Shown here: positions 1 through 8,191 of the stretch, one piece after another
Numbering within the stretch: the stretch's first letter is position 1
Layout: each line of letters begins with the position of its first letter
Source: Blautia caecimuris
GTDB taxonomy: Bacteria > Bacillota > Clostridia > Lachnospirales > Lachnospiraceae
Reading direction: 5' to 3'
Length of the DNA stretch: 64,000 nt
NCBI RefSeq assembly: GCF_024622975.1
Contig: NZ_JANJZT010000002.1
Location: forward strand, 202,805 to 266,804
Made by a program: the position numbers and the translations under genes
The notes under the pieces: model-generated
What the model was told of the DNA's origin: nothing
The model's input: the letters and a program-made list of their open reading frames with translations, nothing else
The model's database searches: none

Positions 1-1
1 A

Positions 2-172
2 CTTCCCCGCCAGCTTCTTCTTACAAGAGTCTGGGGACTTGACTCAGATGTGGAGGAAGGAAACCTTGACAATTATATTCATTTTCTGCGCCGGAGGCTG
101 AAAACCGTAGAAAGCTCCCTGCAGATAAAAACTGTCCGGGGTGTGGGATACCAGCTGGAAGTTTTTCAGTAG
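2..172 (+). CDS. response regulator, OmpR/PhoB type, C-terminal fragment (5' end outside window)
   Basis: The first 170 bases translate in one frame to the end of a winged-helix DNA-binding domain of the OmpR/PhoB family. Visible family hallmarks are LLTRVWG, the recognition-helix stretch NLDNYIHFLRRRLK and the terminal hairpin IKTVRGVGYQL, followed by TAG at 170-172. The receiver domain and start lie upstream of the window. Such proteins are phosphorylated by a histidine kinase and bind promoter DNA. A kinase gene on the same strand starts at 5526, but two leftward genes lie between, so pairing with it is only an inference. Confidence 0.85.
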   Translation, partial: LPRQLLLTRVWGLDSDVEEGNLDNYIHFLRRRLKTVESSLQIKTVRGVGYQLEVFQ

Positions 173-265
173 CATATCCCCAGCCCTACTGATTTTATCT
201 TGTCATCTGTCCGGTTTTCTCTCATATCCATTCATTTATCCATTCAATCCAATGCACATCAGAAA

Positions 266-330
266 CGGCAGTTATCTCTTTCCGGATTCCTCTTCCTGGA
301 TTCCGGCTGCAAGATAACCGCCGCTTTTTT
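266..330 (+). terminator. rho-independent terminator after the response regulator
   Basis: Arms CGGCAGTTATCT (266-277) and AGATAACCGCCG (312-323) pair with one mismatch. An inner CCGGA/TCCGG stem sits between them and a run of T follows at 324-330. It lies about 95 bp past the stop at 172 in the right orientation. Confidence 0.75.
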
Positions 331-397
331 ATCTTTGTCCCCTCATCAATAAAGCTGTCTGAATATCATTTATCCAGGTCATGCAGCCGCCTGCCGG

Positions 398-2746
398 TTA
401 TTCAGACAGATACAGATTTACCTGCTGGATCGCCCCTTTTGCCGCCTCCTCAAGGCTGATCTCGCCTTCCAGATATCTGCTGCCGTTTGAAGCAACTGCC
501 TCCAGTATGATTTCATTCTGTTCTGACGGCTGAGTCAGAGTTTTTCCAAGCTCCTGAACGCGCTTTGTGGTTTCTTCATCTGCTCTTACAATATCAAACT
601 CTATATATTCGCCTGTTTCTACATTTCCAGATCCAAGAGTTCCCAGATTTCCGTTTTCATCTCCCACTGCCCAGTACTCCTCACTGTCATAAACCGCTTC
701 ATTTACCGGGAAGCCTTCACTTGCGCCTGTTTCCTGACCTTCTTTACTGAACAGAAACTCTACCAGCTTTTCTGCTGCCTCAGGTTCTGCTGCTTTAGCG
801 CTGATTCCCACTGTCTGTTCCGGGATAAAGCAGTTCTGTGCCTGTCCGTTCCAGAGACTGTGTGTCAGATTCGTTTCTTCCTGTTCTGCACTGTACAGAA
901 AGGCAAGCCCGTCCGGAGACAGCAGCCTTCCGACTGAAAGCTTGTAATATCCTCCCAGTACGCTGATTGCAGAGGCTGATATATCAGACATCATATTTCT
1001 TTCTCCAATAGAATATACGGCAAAGCCCTGAGCCTTCAGCGCGTCAATTCCGGTCTTTCCGGTCTGATAGATACGGTTTGCCTGCTCCAGATATTCTGTC
1101 ACAGCAGCTTCATCCAGGGTTCCGTCCTCCTTCAGCCATGCAGGAGCATTCACATCTGCAAACTGTCTGATAAACGTATCTGCCCCTCCCACAAGAAGAG
1201 ACATCGGCATATGCATTTCAGAATATTCACTCTGATATTTTTCCAGAGTATCTGCCATGGATGCAAGGTCTGTAACAGCAGTTACATCCTCTCCCTGTCC
1301 CTGAAGCATGGGAATTCCAAATCTCACCGGCATGACATACTGGCTTCCGTCCTCCTGCACATAGCTCTCACGGATGTTGTCAAGAATACCGTCCTCTTCC
1401 TCAATTTTATCAAGAATACCGCTGATGTCCTTCAGCATGCCTTTTTCCACATAGGTGTCTGAAGGAATGCCATCCATTACAAGAACATCCGGACCATTTC
1501 CTGCCATGATCTCTGTGTTCAGATTTTTCAGGGCGTCTGTACTGGTCACGGCTTCTTCGTCCGTAATGCCGATCTCCAGATTCAGATAAATATCCGGATA
1601 CTTTTTCTGGAACAGGGCTGCTACCTGTCGGATATAAGTGTTATCTGTAAGAGAATAGACCGTCAGCTCTGTATCCGGTGTTGCAGGGGTATCCGGTGAA
1701 TATGCATATTTCAGAATCTTTCCTGTCCTTCCCATATCTTCAGAGCTGTCCTGAACCGCCAGATAAAAGTTCCCGTCTTTATCCCTTACCATGGAGACCA
1801 GAGAAATGTCCGGTGAGGATATCCGGTTGAGATTTCCGTCAATCACCTGTTCTACCACACTGCCGCCAAAGGAATACCGGTACATGCCTTTATCATCTGT
1901 ATAAAAAATACTGTCCTCCTCGTCCCCTTCTGTAAACACCATAGGAAAAGAGCTTGTACTTGTCAGCTGAAGGTTTGTCTCATCAGAAGTAATCTGTTCT
2001 GTAAGAGCCGTCTCATCCTCAAGGGGTTCCCCTGTTTCCAGATTATAATAGTGAAGAGTGGTATCTGTCACGGCGATCAGATGCTTTCCAAGTACTGCAA
2101 AGCAGCTGACCGTTCCTCCTTCCTCATATTTACGGACAATGCTTCCGTCATCCAGACTGATTTCCACAAGCGCTGTGCCAAAATCATTAATAATGACCGT
2201 ATTATTATGTGTGAATCTTGCATCTGCAACATATCCGCTGGAAAGCTCTTTGCCGATATCCATTTTCTGATTGGTTCCGTCAGGAGAAATGTAGTAATAA
2301 GACATTTCTTCCACGTTTTCGGAAAAAGGATAAATGGTAAGAAAAATGCCTCCGTTCGCTCCCAGCTTCGGATAGGAAACCGTATATTTTTCCGGATCGA
2401 TCCCCAGAAGCTCTGCAAGGTTCTTTGTCTCCCCCCAGGTTTTTCCTCCATCGGAAGAATCTGTATAAAAGGCTCCTTCCCCACTTCTGATATAGCAGAC
2501 CCGAAGGCTTCCGTCCTCAAGCATTGTCATATCTGCAATATCTCCGCATCCCTCCGGAAGAGTCACATCCTCTTCCAGATATCTGCCCATTGCCATCTCC
2601 TTTTTTTCTTTATCCTGTTCACCGGACTTTCCGGAATCCGCGGCTTTTTCCTTTTGTTCTGAGCCGCAACCTGCAAGTGCCGGCACAACCGCCAGAGCAA
2701 AAGCCGCTGTCAGCGCTGTTCCCTTTTTCCATATCTGATGTCGCAT
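398..2746 (-). CDS. surface lipoprotein: propeller-like N-terminal half plus ABC solute-binding-like C-terminal half
   Basis: This 782-residue protein has a lipoprotein signal with lipobox LAGC (Cys27), so it should be anchored outside the membrane. Residues ~50-340 carry repeated short beta-rich units, including an Asp-box-like SSDGGKTWG near residue 100, which suggests a BNR or propeller-like fold. From ~residue 355 the sequence resembles family 1 extracellular solute-binding proteins, for example YIRQVAALFQKKYPDI followed by a GPDVLVMD segment. Start ATG at 2746 is preceded by AGGAGG. The next gene upstream (2981-5272) is a paralogue with the same two-part layout. No permease or ATPase of an importer is adjacent, so a sensing rather than transport role is possible. 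Ligand unknown. Confidence 0.8.
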   Translation of the reverse strand: MRHQIWKKGTALTAAFALAVVPALAGCGSEQKEKAADSGKSGEQDKEKKEMAMGRYLEEDVTLPEGCGDIADMTMLEDGSLRVCYIRSGEGAFYTDSSDGGKTWGETKNLAELLGIDPEKYTVSYPKLGANGGIFLTIYPFSENVEEMSYYYISPDGTNQKMDIGKELSSGYVADARFTHNNTVIINDFGTALVEISLDDGSIVRKYEEGGTVSCFAVLGKHLIAVTDTTLHYYNLETGEPLEDETALTEQITSDETNLQLTSTSSFPMVFTEGDEEDSIFYTDDKGMYRYSFGGSVVEQVIDGNLNRISSPDISLVSMVRDKDGNFYLAVQDSSEDMGRTGKILKYAYSPDTPATPDTELTVYSLTDNTYIRQVAALFQKKYPDIYLNLEIGITDEEAVTSTDALKNLNTEIMAGNGPDVLVMDGIPSDTYVEKGMLKDISGILDKIEEEDGILDNIRESYVQEDGSQYVMPVRFGIPMLQGQGEDVTAVTDLASMADTLEKYQSEYSEMHMPMSLLVGGADTFIRQFADVNAPAWLKEDGTLDEAAVTEYLEQANRIYQTGKTGIDALKAQGFAVYSIGERNMMSDISASAISVLGGYYKLSVGRLLSPDGLAFLYSAEQEETNLTHSLWNGQAQNCFIPEQTVGISAKAAEPEAAEKLVEFLFSKEGQETGASEGFPVNEAVYDSEEYWAVGDENGNLGTLGSGNVETGEYIEFDIVRADEETTKRVQELGKTLTQPSEQNEIILEAVASNGSRYLEGEISLEEAAKGAIQQVNLYLSE

Positions 2747-2980
2747 TTTATGTCCTCCTGTTTATTATTTGTGACTGTTCACTCCGTTTCCGGTAATCTG
2801 TGAACAGTTCTTTTTATTTTGCCGCGGCCACAAAACTCAATATCCGCAGTACCCTGCTTTATTAAGCGACCCGGCATATCCTTTCACGAAATTCATCTCA
2901 GACTTTCATCCTTATGACTCATTCCGTTCTCTTATGATTTCACATCATATCAGCCTTATCTTAAAACAACCTCTAAGGAT

Positions 2981-5272
2981 TTATTCTGCCAGGTAAAGCT
3001 TTACCTGAGACACGGCCTGCTCTACCGCTTTATCCAGATCTGTTCCCCCGTACAGATAACGTTTTCCGGCTTCCAGAACAGAATCCTGGATGATCCGGCT
3101 TCCTCCTGAGGGCATCGTAAGGGTCTTTCCTAACTTCTGTATTTCCTTTATCTGATCGTCTGCCGAATGAACTACTGTTATCATATCATGACTCTCGCCA
3201 TTATAAGCCGAACTGAATCCGTATTCTATATTTCCTTCCTGTCCAAGCTCCCAGTATTCTTCACTGTCATAAACAGATTTTCTTACAGGAAATCCGGCTT
3301 CTTTGTTATTTTTCTGCTGCTCCTCGCTGAACAGAAAACTGACAAATAATTCTGCTGCCTCCTTTTCCCTTGCTTTCACACTGATCCCCATAATCATCTC
3401 CGGAGAAAAACAGTTTTCAGCCTGACCGTTTAACAGCCTGTGACTGATATCCGAATTCTGCTTTTCGATGGTAGTTAATAAGAACAGTTCTTCCAGAGAA
3501 AACAGATAGCCATAGGAGAAAAGCGCCTGCCCGTCTGCACAAGGCACCAGATATGAATTGAGGGAAGACTCCTCTCTTCGATTTTTGTCATAAATTCTTT
3601 CCATTTTTTCCGCATACTCATAGGTACTGTCCAAAGATGCGTTGCCTGCCTTCTGTCCTGCCTGATAAATCCTGTTTACCTGTTGAAAAAAATCTTTTAC
3701 TTTTTCCGCATCCAGGGTTCTGTCTTTTTTCATCCATTCTGAGGCAGAAATCTCGCCAAAGAAGCGAAGCATTACTCCCGGCCATCTGGTCTGATAGGCC
3801 GGAAAAAAGGAATCTGAATATTGATTTTCGTACTTTTCCGTCATATCTGCAATTTTTTCAAGATTCACTGCATTGTCAATCTCTCCGGAACCCCCTGCCA
3901 AAATAGGAATGCCGAATCTCACAGGCATACAGTAAATACTTCCGTCCTCTTCCTCATAGGCCTTCTGAATATTCTCCAGGATCCCTGCTTTTTCCATTAT
4001 TCCGCTGATATCCTCAAGCATTCCCCTCTCAATATAATTTTCTGCATCCAGATTGTCCATAAGCAACACGTCCGGCCCCTCTCCTGACATGATCTCTGTA
4101 TTCAGGTTTTTCATGGCATCTGTGGCAGTAACCCCATCCTCTCCCGTCATTCCCTCCTGAACCGTTACACTGATATCCGGATATTCTTTCTGGAACAAGG
4201 AAATCATCTGCTCCATATGAGTGTCTCTTTTCAGCATATAAATATCAAGCTCTGTGCCAGGAACCGCTTCCTGTTCTTTATCATACCCGTACTTTAAAAG
4301 CATTCCTGTGGGATTATCTGAGTAGCGGTCTGAAACTGCCAGGTAAATGTTTCCATCTGCATCTGTTTCCACGTCCATCAGCTCTGTTTTTGAAGAAATC
4401 CCGGTCAGATAGCCTTCGCTTAAAAGCTGTTCCACAACAGAACCGCCCAAATTATATACGTAAATCCCTTTTTTGCTTACATAGAGAATGCCTTGCTCTC
4501 CCATTCCTGTAAATACTCTGGATGAAACAACTTCCTCTGTATTTTCCCCACTTTCCATCTGGAGATGTTCTGTAAACACTGTTTCCTCCGGAAGGGGATC
4601 TCCTGTTTTTGCATTATAATAATGTATCGTGTCATCTGCAAAAACAAGAAGCTGATTTCCTGCAATTCCAAAATCTGTAACATAGCCTCCACTTTCATAG
4701 GTTCGGATCAGTCTGCCGTCCTCCCTGCTAATCTCACATAAAAACTTATCTCCCATCAGCAGAATATTTCCCGAAGGACTGAACTGACTTTTATACACAT
4801 ATCCCTGTCCTTCCGGCATCTGGGTAAGATCAAACTCTTTTTTGGTTCCTTCCGCTGAAAGGTAAACTGCCAGAAAAGTATTCTCTCCTTCCAGACAATT
4901 CCAGCTGCTGAAAATTCCTCCGTCTTTGGAAAGATTCACCTTCATCGGCTCTGCTTTTTCACTTTTTCCAAATTCCTCCCACAGATCCCGGGGCGTCTCC
5001 CAGCTTTTTCCCTGATCCTTTGAATCTGCTGTTTTCAGCTTTGCCTCACTGTCCCGGTAAGCAATACGCATAGTTCCGTCTTCCAGAAAACAGATATCAA
5101 TCACTGCCTTACAGTTCTCTTCAGGAAGGGAAAGCTTCTGCTCCGCATACCGTCCTTTCACTGTTTCTTTCTCTTCTGCCAGAACAATCTCACTTCCCAT
5201 ACTTCCGGCAATCCCTCCTGCTGACAGCATAATAGCCATCATATATACGATTCTTTTTCTCCAGTATTTCAT
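2981..5272 (-). CDS. secreted propeller/solute-binding-like protein, paralogue of the neighbouring lipoprotein
   Basis: This 763-residue protein is colinear with the 398-2746 product: an N-terminal beta-rich half with the Asp-box-like DSKDQGKSWETP and a C-terminal solute-binding half (MEQMISLFQKEYPDI, GPDVLLMDN, FSPEMIMGISVKA). It has an N-terminal signal sequence but no lipobox cysteine; a type I cleavage site after ...IVLA is plausible. It may therefore be released or held by other means. ATG at 5272 has GGGAGGG upstream. The pair probably arose by tandem duplication, and 234 bp separate the two genes, so they could be co-transcribed. Confidence 0.75.
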   Translation of the reverse strand: MKYWRKRIVYMMAIMLSAGGIAGSMGSEIVLAEEKETVKGRYAEQKLSLPEENCKAVIDICFLEDGTMRIAYRDSEAKLKTADSKDQGKSWETPRDLWEEFGKSEKAEPMKVNLSKDGGIFSSWNCLEGENTFLAVYLSAEGTKKEFDLTQMPEGQGYVYKSQFSPSGNILLMGDKFLCEISREDGRLIRTYESGGYVTDFGIAGNQLLVFADDTIHYYNAKTGDPLPEETVFTEHLQMESGENTEEVVSSRVFTGMGEQGILYVSKKGIYVYNLGGSVVEQLLSEGYLTGISSKTELMDVETDADGNIYLAVSDRYSDNPTGMLLKYGYDKEQEAVPGTELDIYMLKRDTHMEQMISLFQKEYPDISVTVQEGMTGEDGVTATDAMKNLNTEIMSGEGPDVLLMDNLDAENYIERGMLEDISGIMEKAGILENIQKAYEEEDGSIYCMPVRFGIPILAGGSGEIDNAVNLEKIADMTEKYENQYSDSFFPAYQTRWPGVMLRFFGEISASEWMKKDRTLDAEKVKDFFQQVNRIYQAGQKAGNASLDSTYEYAEKMERIYDKNRREESSLNSYLVPCADGQALFSYGYLFSLEELFLLTTIEKQNSDISHRLLNGQAENCFSPEMIMGISVKAREKEAAELFVSFLFSEEQQKNNKEAGFPVRKSVYDSEEYWELGQEGNIEYGFSSAYNGESHDMITVVHSADDQIKEIQKLGKTLTMPSGGSRIIQDSVLEAGKRYLYGGTDLDKAVEQAVSQVKLYLAE

Positions 5273-5525
5273 TTCTCACCCTCCCATATAATTTCATTTT
5301 TCCTTATTTTAATATGGCAACCTCTAAACACTCTCTATTTTCAGATCAGGCTTTAATAACTTTAGAGATTATTTTAAGGATTGGGTGCAATAATCTCTGT
5401 ATCTCTCGCAGGCATTTTTGTGCTATGATAGATGTAAGACCAGCTGTATTTTTCCTGTTTTCTTCTATATCCTGCGAAAAATATTTCTATGATGTCCATA
5501 AAATCACATTATTAAGGAGGCTGTC

Positions 5526-6803
5526 ATGTTCCGGAAACTTCACATCCATATGACACTGTTTTCTACCTTTATTACAGGAACCATTCTTGTTCTTCTGGCT
5601 TCTGCCTGCCTTATCATTACAGAAAGCAACATTCGCCAGAAGCATTATACAGTATTTACCAACAATGCCTATTCCTGTGTTTCTCATCTGGAAAGTCAGA
5701 ACGTCCTGTCTCACCGATGGATCCAGCAGGCAGAAAGCAATTACGGCATAGATATGCAGATCTATGACGGAAATACCCCGCTGTTTTTTGAGCAGCTCCA
5801 CGGCCAGGACAACATGCGGAAGATCTTTGATCTGGCAAAAAAAGAGTCTGCAGAAAATCACGGACTGAATCTTGACAGTGGCCAGACCTCTCAGACTCTG
5901 TCAAAGATAGTCATGTTTCAGCTTCCGGGGTATTATGCCTGCACAGCCAGGATTCCCAAAAACGGCGGCGTCCTGAATACCGTTCTTCTTTACTCTCTGG
6001 ATGCACAGTCCGGGCAGATCAAAACTATAAGGATTGCTTTTCTTGTGGCAGTCATTGCCGCGGTTTCCGCGCTGGCTGTATTTTCCTGGTTCTTTACCCG
6101 AAAAATGATCCGCCCTCTGGAAAAAAGCAGAAAGGAGCAGAATGCCTTTATTGCCGCAGCTTCCCATGAGCTCCGCTCTCCGCTTACTGTGATCCAGACA
6201 AGCCTGTCTGCAGTTTCCTATGCGGATCCGGAACAGACAGAGCACTTTATTTCCATCAGCCTTGATGAATGTAAACGAATGTCCCGGCTGATCCAGGACA
6301 TGCTGTCCCTTTCCAGATCAGATAACCACACCTGGGTTCTGGACTGTACCTCCTGCGAAATAGATACTCTTCTGCTGGATGTATACGAAAAATATGAACA
6401 GACTGCCCGGCATAAAAAAAAGCAGCTTCTCATTGAGCTGCCTGAAGACTCTCTCCCTGTCTGTTTCTGTGACAGCCTGAAAATTTCTCAGGCTCTGGCA
6501 ATCCTTATCGACAATGCTCTTGCCTATGTACCGGAAGGAGGCATGATCCGGCTTTCTGCCAGACAGGAAGCGGCTTCCGTTTCTCTGTTTGTTGCTGATA
6601 ATGGCCCCGGTATTCCTGATTCGGAAAAAGAAGCCGTATTCCAGAGATTCTACCGTTCTGACACCTCAAGAAACGATAAGCAGCATTTTGGCCTTGGACT
6701 TTGCATTGCAAAAGAAATTGCGCTTCTTCATCATGGAACCCTCAGTGTTTCCGACACTCCCGGCGGAGGCGCCACCTTTCAGCTGAAGCTTCCTGTGCAT
6801 TAA
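5526..6803 (+). CDS. sensor histidine kinase
   Basis: A 425-residue two-component sensor. TM1 is near residues 10-32, an extracellular loop spans ~33-166, and TM2 is near 168-191. The dimerisation/phosphoacceptor motif ASHELRSPL has its histidine at about 214. A C-terminal HATPase domain follows with N box (LIDNALAYVPEG), G1 (DNGPGIP), F box (FQRFYRSD) and G2 (GLGLCIAK). The short region between TM2 and the His box leaves room for at most a minimal HAMP. ATG 5526 is preceded by AAGGAGG. No response regulator follows it; the nearest same-strand regulator is the fragment at the window's left edge, 5.3 kb away. Confidence 0.9.
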   Translation: MFRKLHIHMTLFSTFITGTILVLLASACLIITESNIRQKHYTVFTNNAYSCVSHLESQNVLSHRWIQQAESNYGIDMQIYDGNTPLFFEQLHGQDNMRKIFDLAKKESAENHGLNLDSGQTSQTLSKIVMFQLPGYYACTARIPKNGGVLNTVLLYSLDAQSGQIKTIRIAFLVAVIAAVSALAVFSWFFTRKMIRPLEKSRKEQNAFIAAASHELRSPLTVIQTSLSAVSYADPEQTEHFISISLDECKRMSRLIQDMLSLSRSDNHTWVLDCTSCEIDTLLLDVYEKYEQTARHKKKQLLIELPEDSLPVCFCDSLKISQALAILIDNALAYVPEGGMIRLSARQEAASVSLFVADNGPGIPDSEKEAVFQRFYRSDTSRNDKQHFGLGLCIAKEIALLHHGTLSVSDTPGGGATFQLKLPVH

Positions 6804-6867
6804 AACTGTCTATGGGCAAAATCTCTTTATGGATTGAAACTCTTTATGAACGAAAGCTTTATATAAA

Positions 6868-6918
6868 AAAACTGCTTTTCCCTTTTCCGGAAATCCGGCT
6901 TCAGAGAAAAGCAGTTTT
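6868..6918. terminator. bidirectional terminator between kinase and pump operon
   Basis: Perfect 13-bp arms AAAACTGCTTTTC (6868-6880) and GAAAAGCAGTTTT (6906-6918) are followed by TCTTTTTATTT on + and preceded by an A run, which gives T residues on the minus strand. It can end both the kinase gene (+) and the pump operon, whose last gene stops at 6927 (-). Confidence 0.85.
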
Positions 6919-6926
6919 CTTTTTAT

Positions 6927-8177
6927 TTATTCACTTCTCAATGCGTCAATAGGATTCAGGTTCGCAGCCTTTACCGAAGGCAGGAGCCCAAAGATCACTC
7001 CGATCAGAGTAGAAAACAGTACGGATCCTATGATTGCCGGTATACTGATGGCCGTAGGCGCCCCGGAGATCTCCGATACCACCTTGGACAAAACAATTCC
7101 CAGAATCACTCCGATCACACCTCCAATGCTGGTCAGCATGGAAGCCTCTGTAAGAAACTGATAAAGAATAACTTTTTTTCTTGCCCCGATCGCCTTTTTC
7201 AGACCGATCTCACTGGTTCTCTCAGTAACAGAAACCAGCATAATATTCATAACACCGATTCCTCCTACCAGAAGGGAAATACTTGCGATCCACAGAAGCT
7301 GCTGGTTTGTGCTTTCACTGAGCTGCTGCATATCCTTGACTTTTTCCATTACATCATCAGCTTTGTATTTAAACTTGGAATCTTCTTCGATTCCCTGATT
7401 TAAAATCTTAGCCGCATCGTTTCCCGCTGAACTCATATTATCTGTAGAGTCTGCTTTGATCACAACGTTTTCCGGCTCGTCAAACTGAAATGCAATGGGC
7501 CAGCATTTACTTGGAATCATCACTGTTCCGACAACCGTCTGATAATAGGAATAATATTCGTCAAGACTTGAAATGTTGGGCTGATAGCTGTCCCCCTGCT
7601 GAACGATTCCCACAACCGTAAAAGGGTCGTCTCCGACTTCAATGGTTTTTCCCAGAGGATCCTCTCCGGAAAAAAGATTCTCTGCCGCATTGCTGTCAAT
7701 CAGAGCTACCTTGTTCAGATTGTCGTAATCCTTCTGAATAAATCCTCTTCCGGATCGTACCATATATCCGCAGGTATCCAGGTAATTTTCATCAATTCCG
7801 TATACCGTACCTCCCTGCAGAGCAGTATTCTGATAATATATACTGCTGTAAGTGCTTGTATGGAAAAATGTAGCGTTCTCAACGTGCTCCATATCCATAA
7901 CTTCTTCCTTCTGTTCTTTCGTAAGAAGAGGAGGTTTACCGCCGTCCGTCATTCCAAACATGGGATCATAACCGCTGTCACCGGAATAAAGGCTGATCGT
8001 CACTGTATTATTTCCTGAACCGATCAGATCTTCTTTAATCTGTTCACTTGTTCCCTTGATCGTAGATACAATAGCAATAATAGAAGCAATTCCAATAATG
8101 ATACCCAGCATGGTCAGAAAGGAACGCATTTTATGGGACCAGATTCCCTGAATGGATATCCTCATATTTTCAAGCAT
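6927..8177 (-). CDS. MacB-type ABC transporter permease
   Basis: A 416-residue permease with family layout: TM1 near residues 18-41 (SFLTMLGIIIGIASIIAIVST), a large extracytoplasmic domain (~45-280), and three C-terminal TM segments. The cytoplasmic signature SVTERTSEIGLKKAIGARK is typical of FtsX/MacB proteins. Family members work as dimers with a LolD/MacB-like ATPase in mechanotransmission or export of peptides and other hydrophobic compounds. It is the last gene of a leftward four-gene operon and begins 14 bp after the second adaptor gene. Substrate not deducible. Confidence 0.92.
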   Translation of the reverse strand: MLENMRISIQGIWSHKMRSFLTMLGIIIGIASIIAIVSTIKGTSEQIKEDLIGSGNNTVTISLYSGDSGYDPMFGMTDGGKPPLLTKEQKEEVMDMEHVENATFFHTSTYSSIYYQNTALQGGTVYGIDENYLDTCGYMVRSGRGFIQKDYDNLNKVALIDSNAAENLFSGEDPLGKTIEVGDDPFTVVGIVQQGDSYQPNISSLDEYYSYYQTVVGTVMIPSKCWPIAFQFDEPENVVIKADSTDNMSSAGNDAAKILNQGIEEDSKFKYKADDVMEKVKDMQQLSESTNQQLLWIASISLLVGGIGVMNIMLVSVTERTSEIGLKKAIGARKKVILYQFLTEASMLTSIGGVIGVILGIVLSKVVSEISGAPTAISIPAIIGSVLFSTLIGVIFGLLPSVKAANLNPIDALRSE

Positions 8178-8191
8178 AAAATTCCACCTTT

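Noticed and set aside
2051..2662. + strand open frames opposite the hybrid lipoprotein
   Set aside because: Shadow of the 398-2746 gene; no start signal and no conserved pattern.
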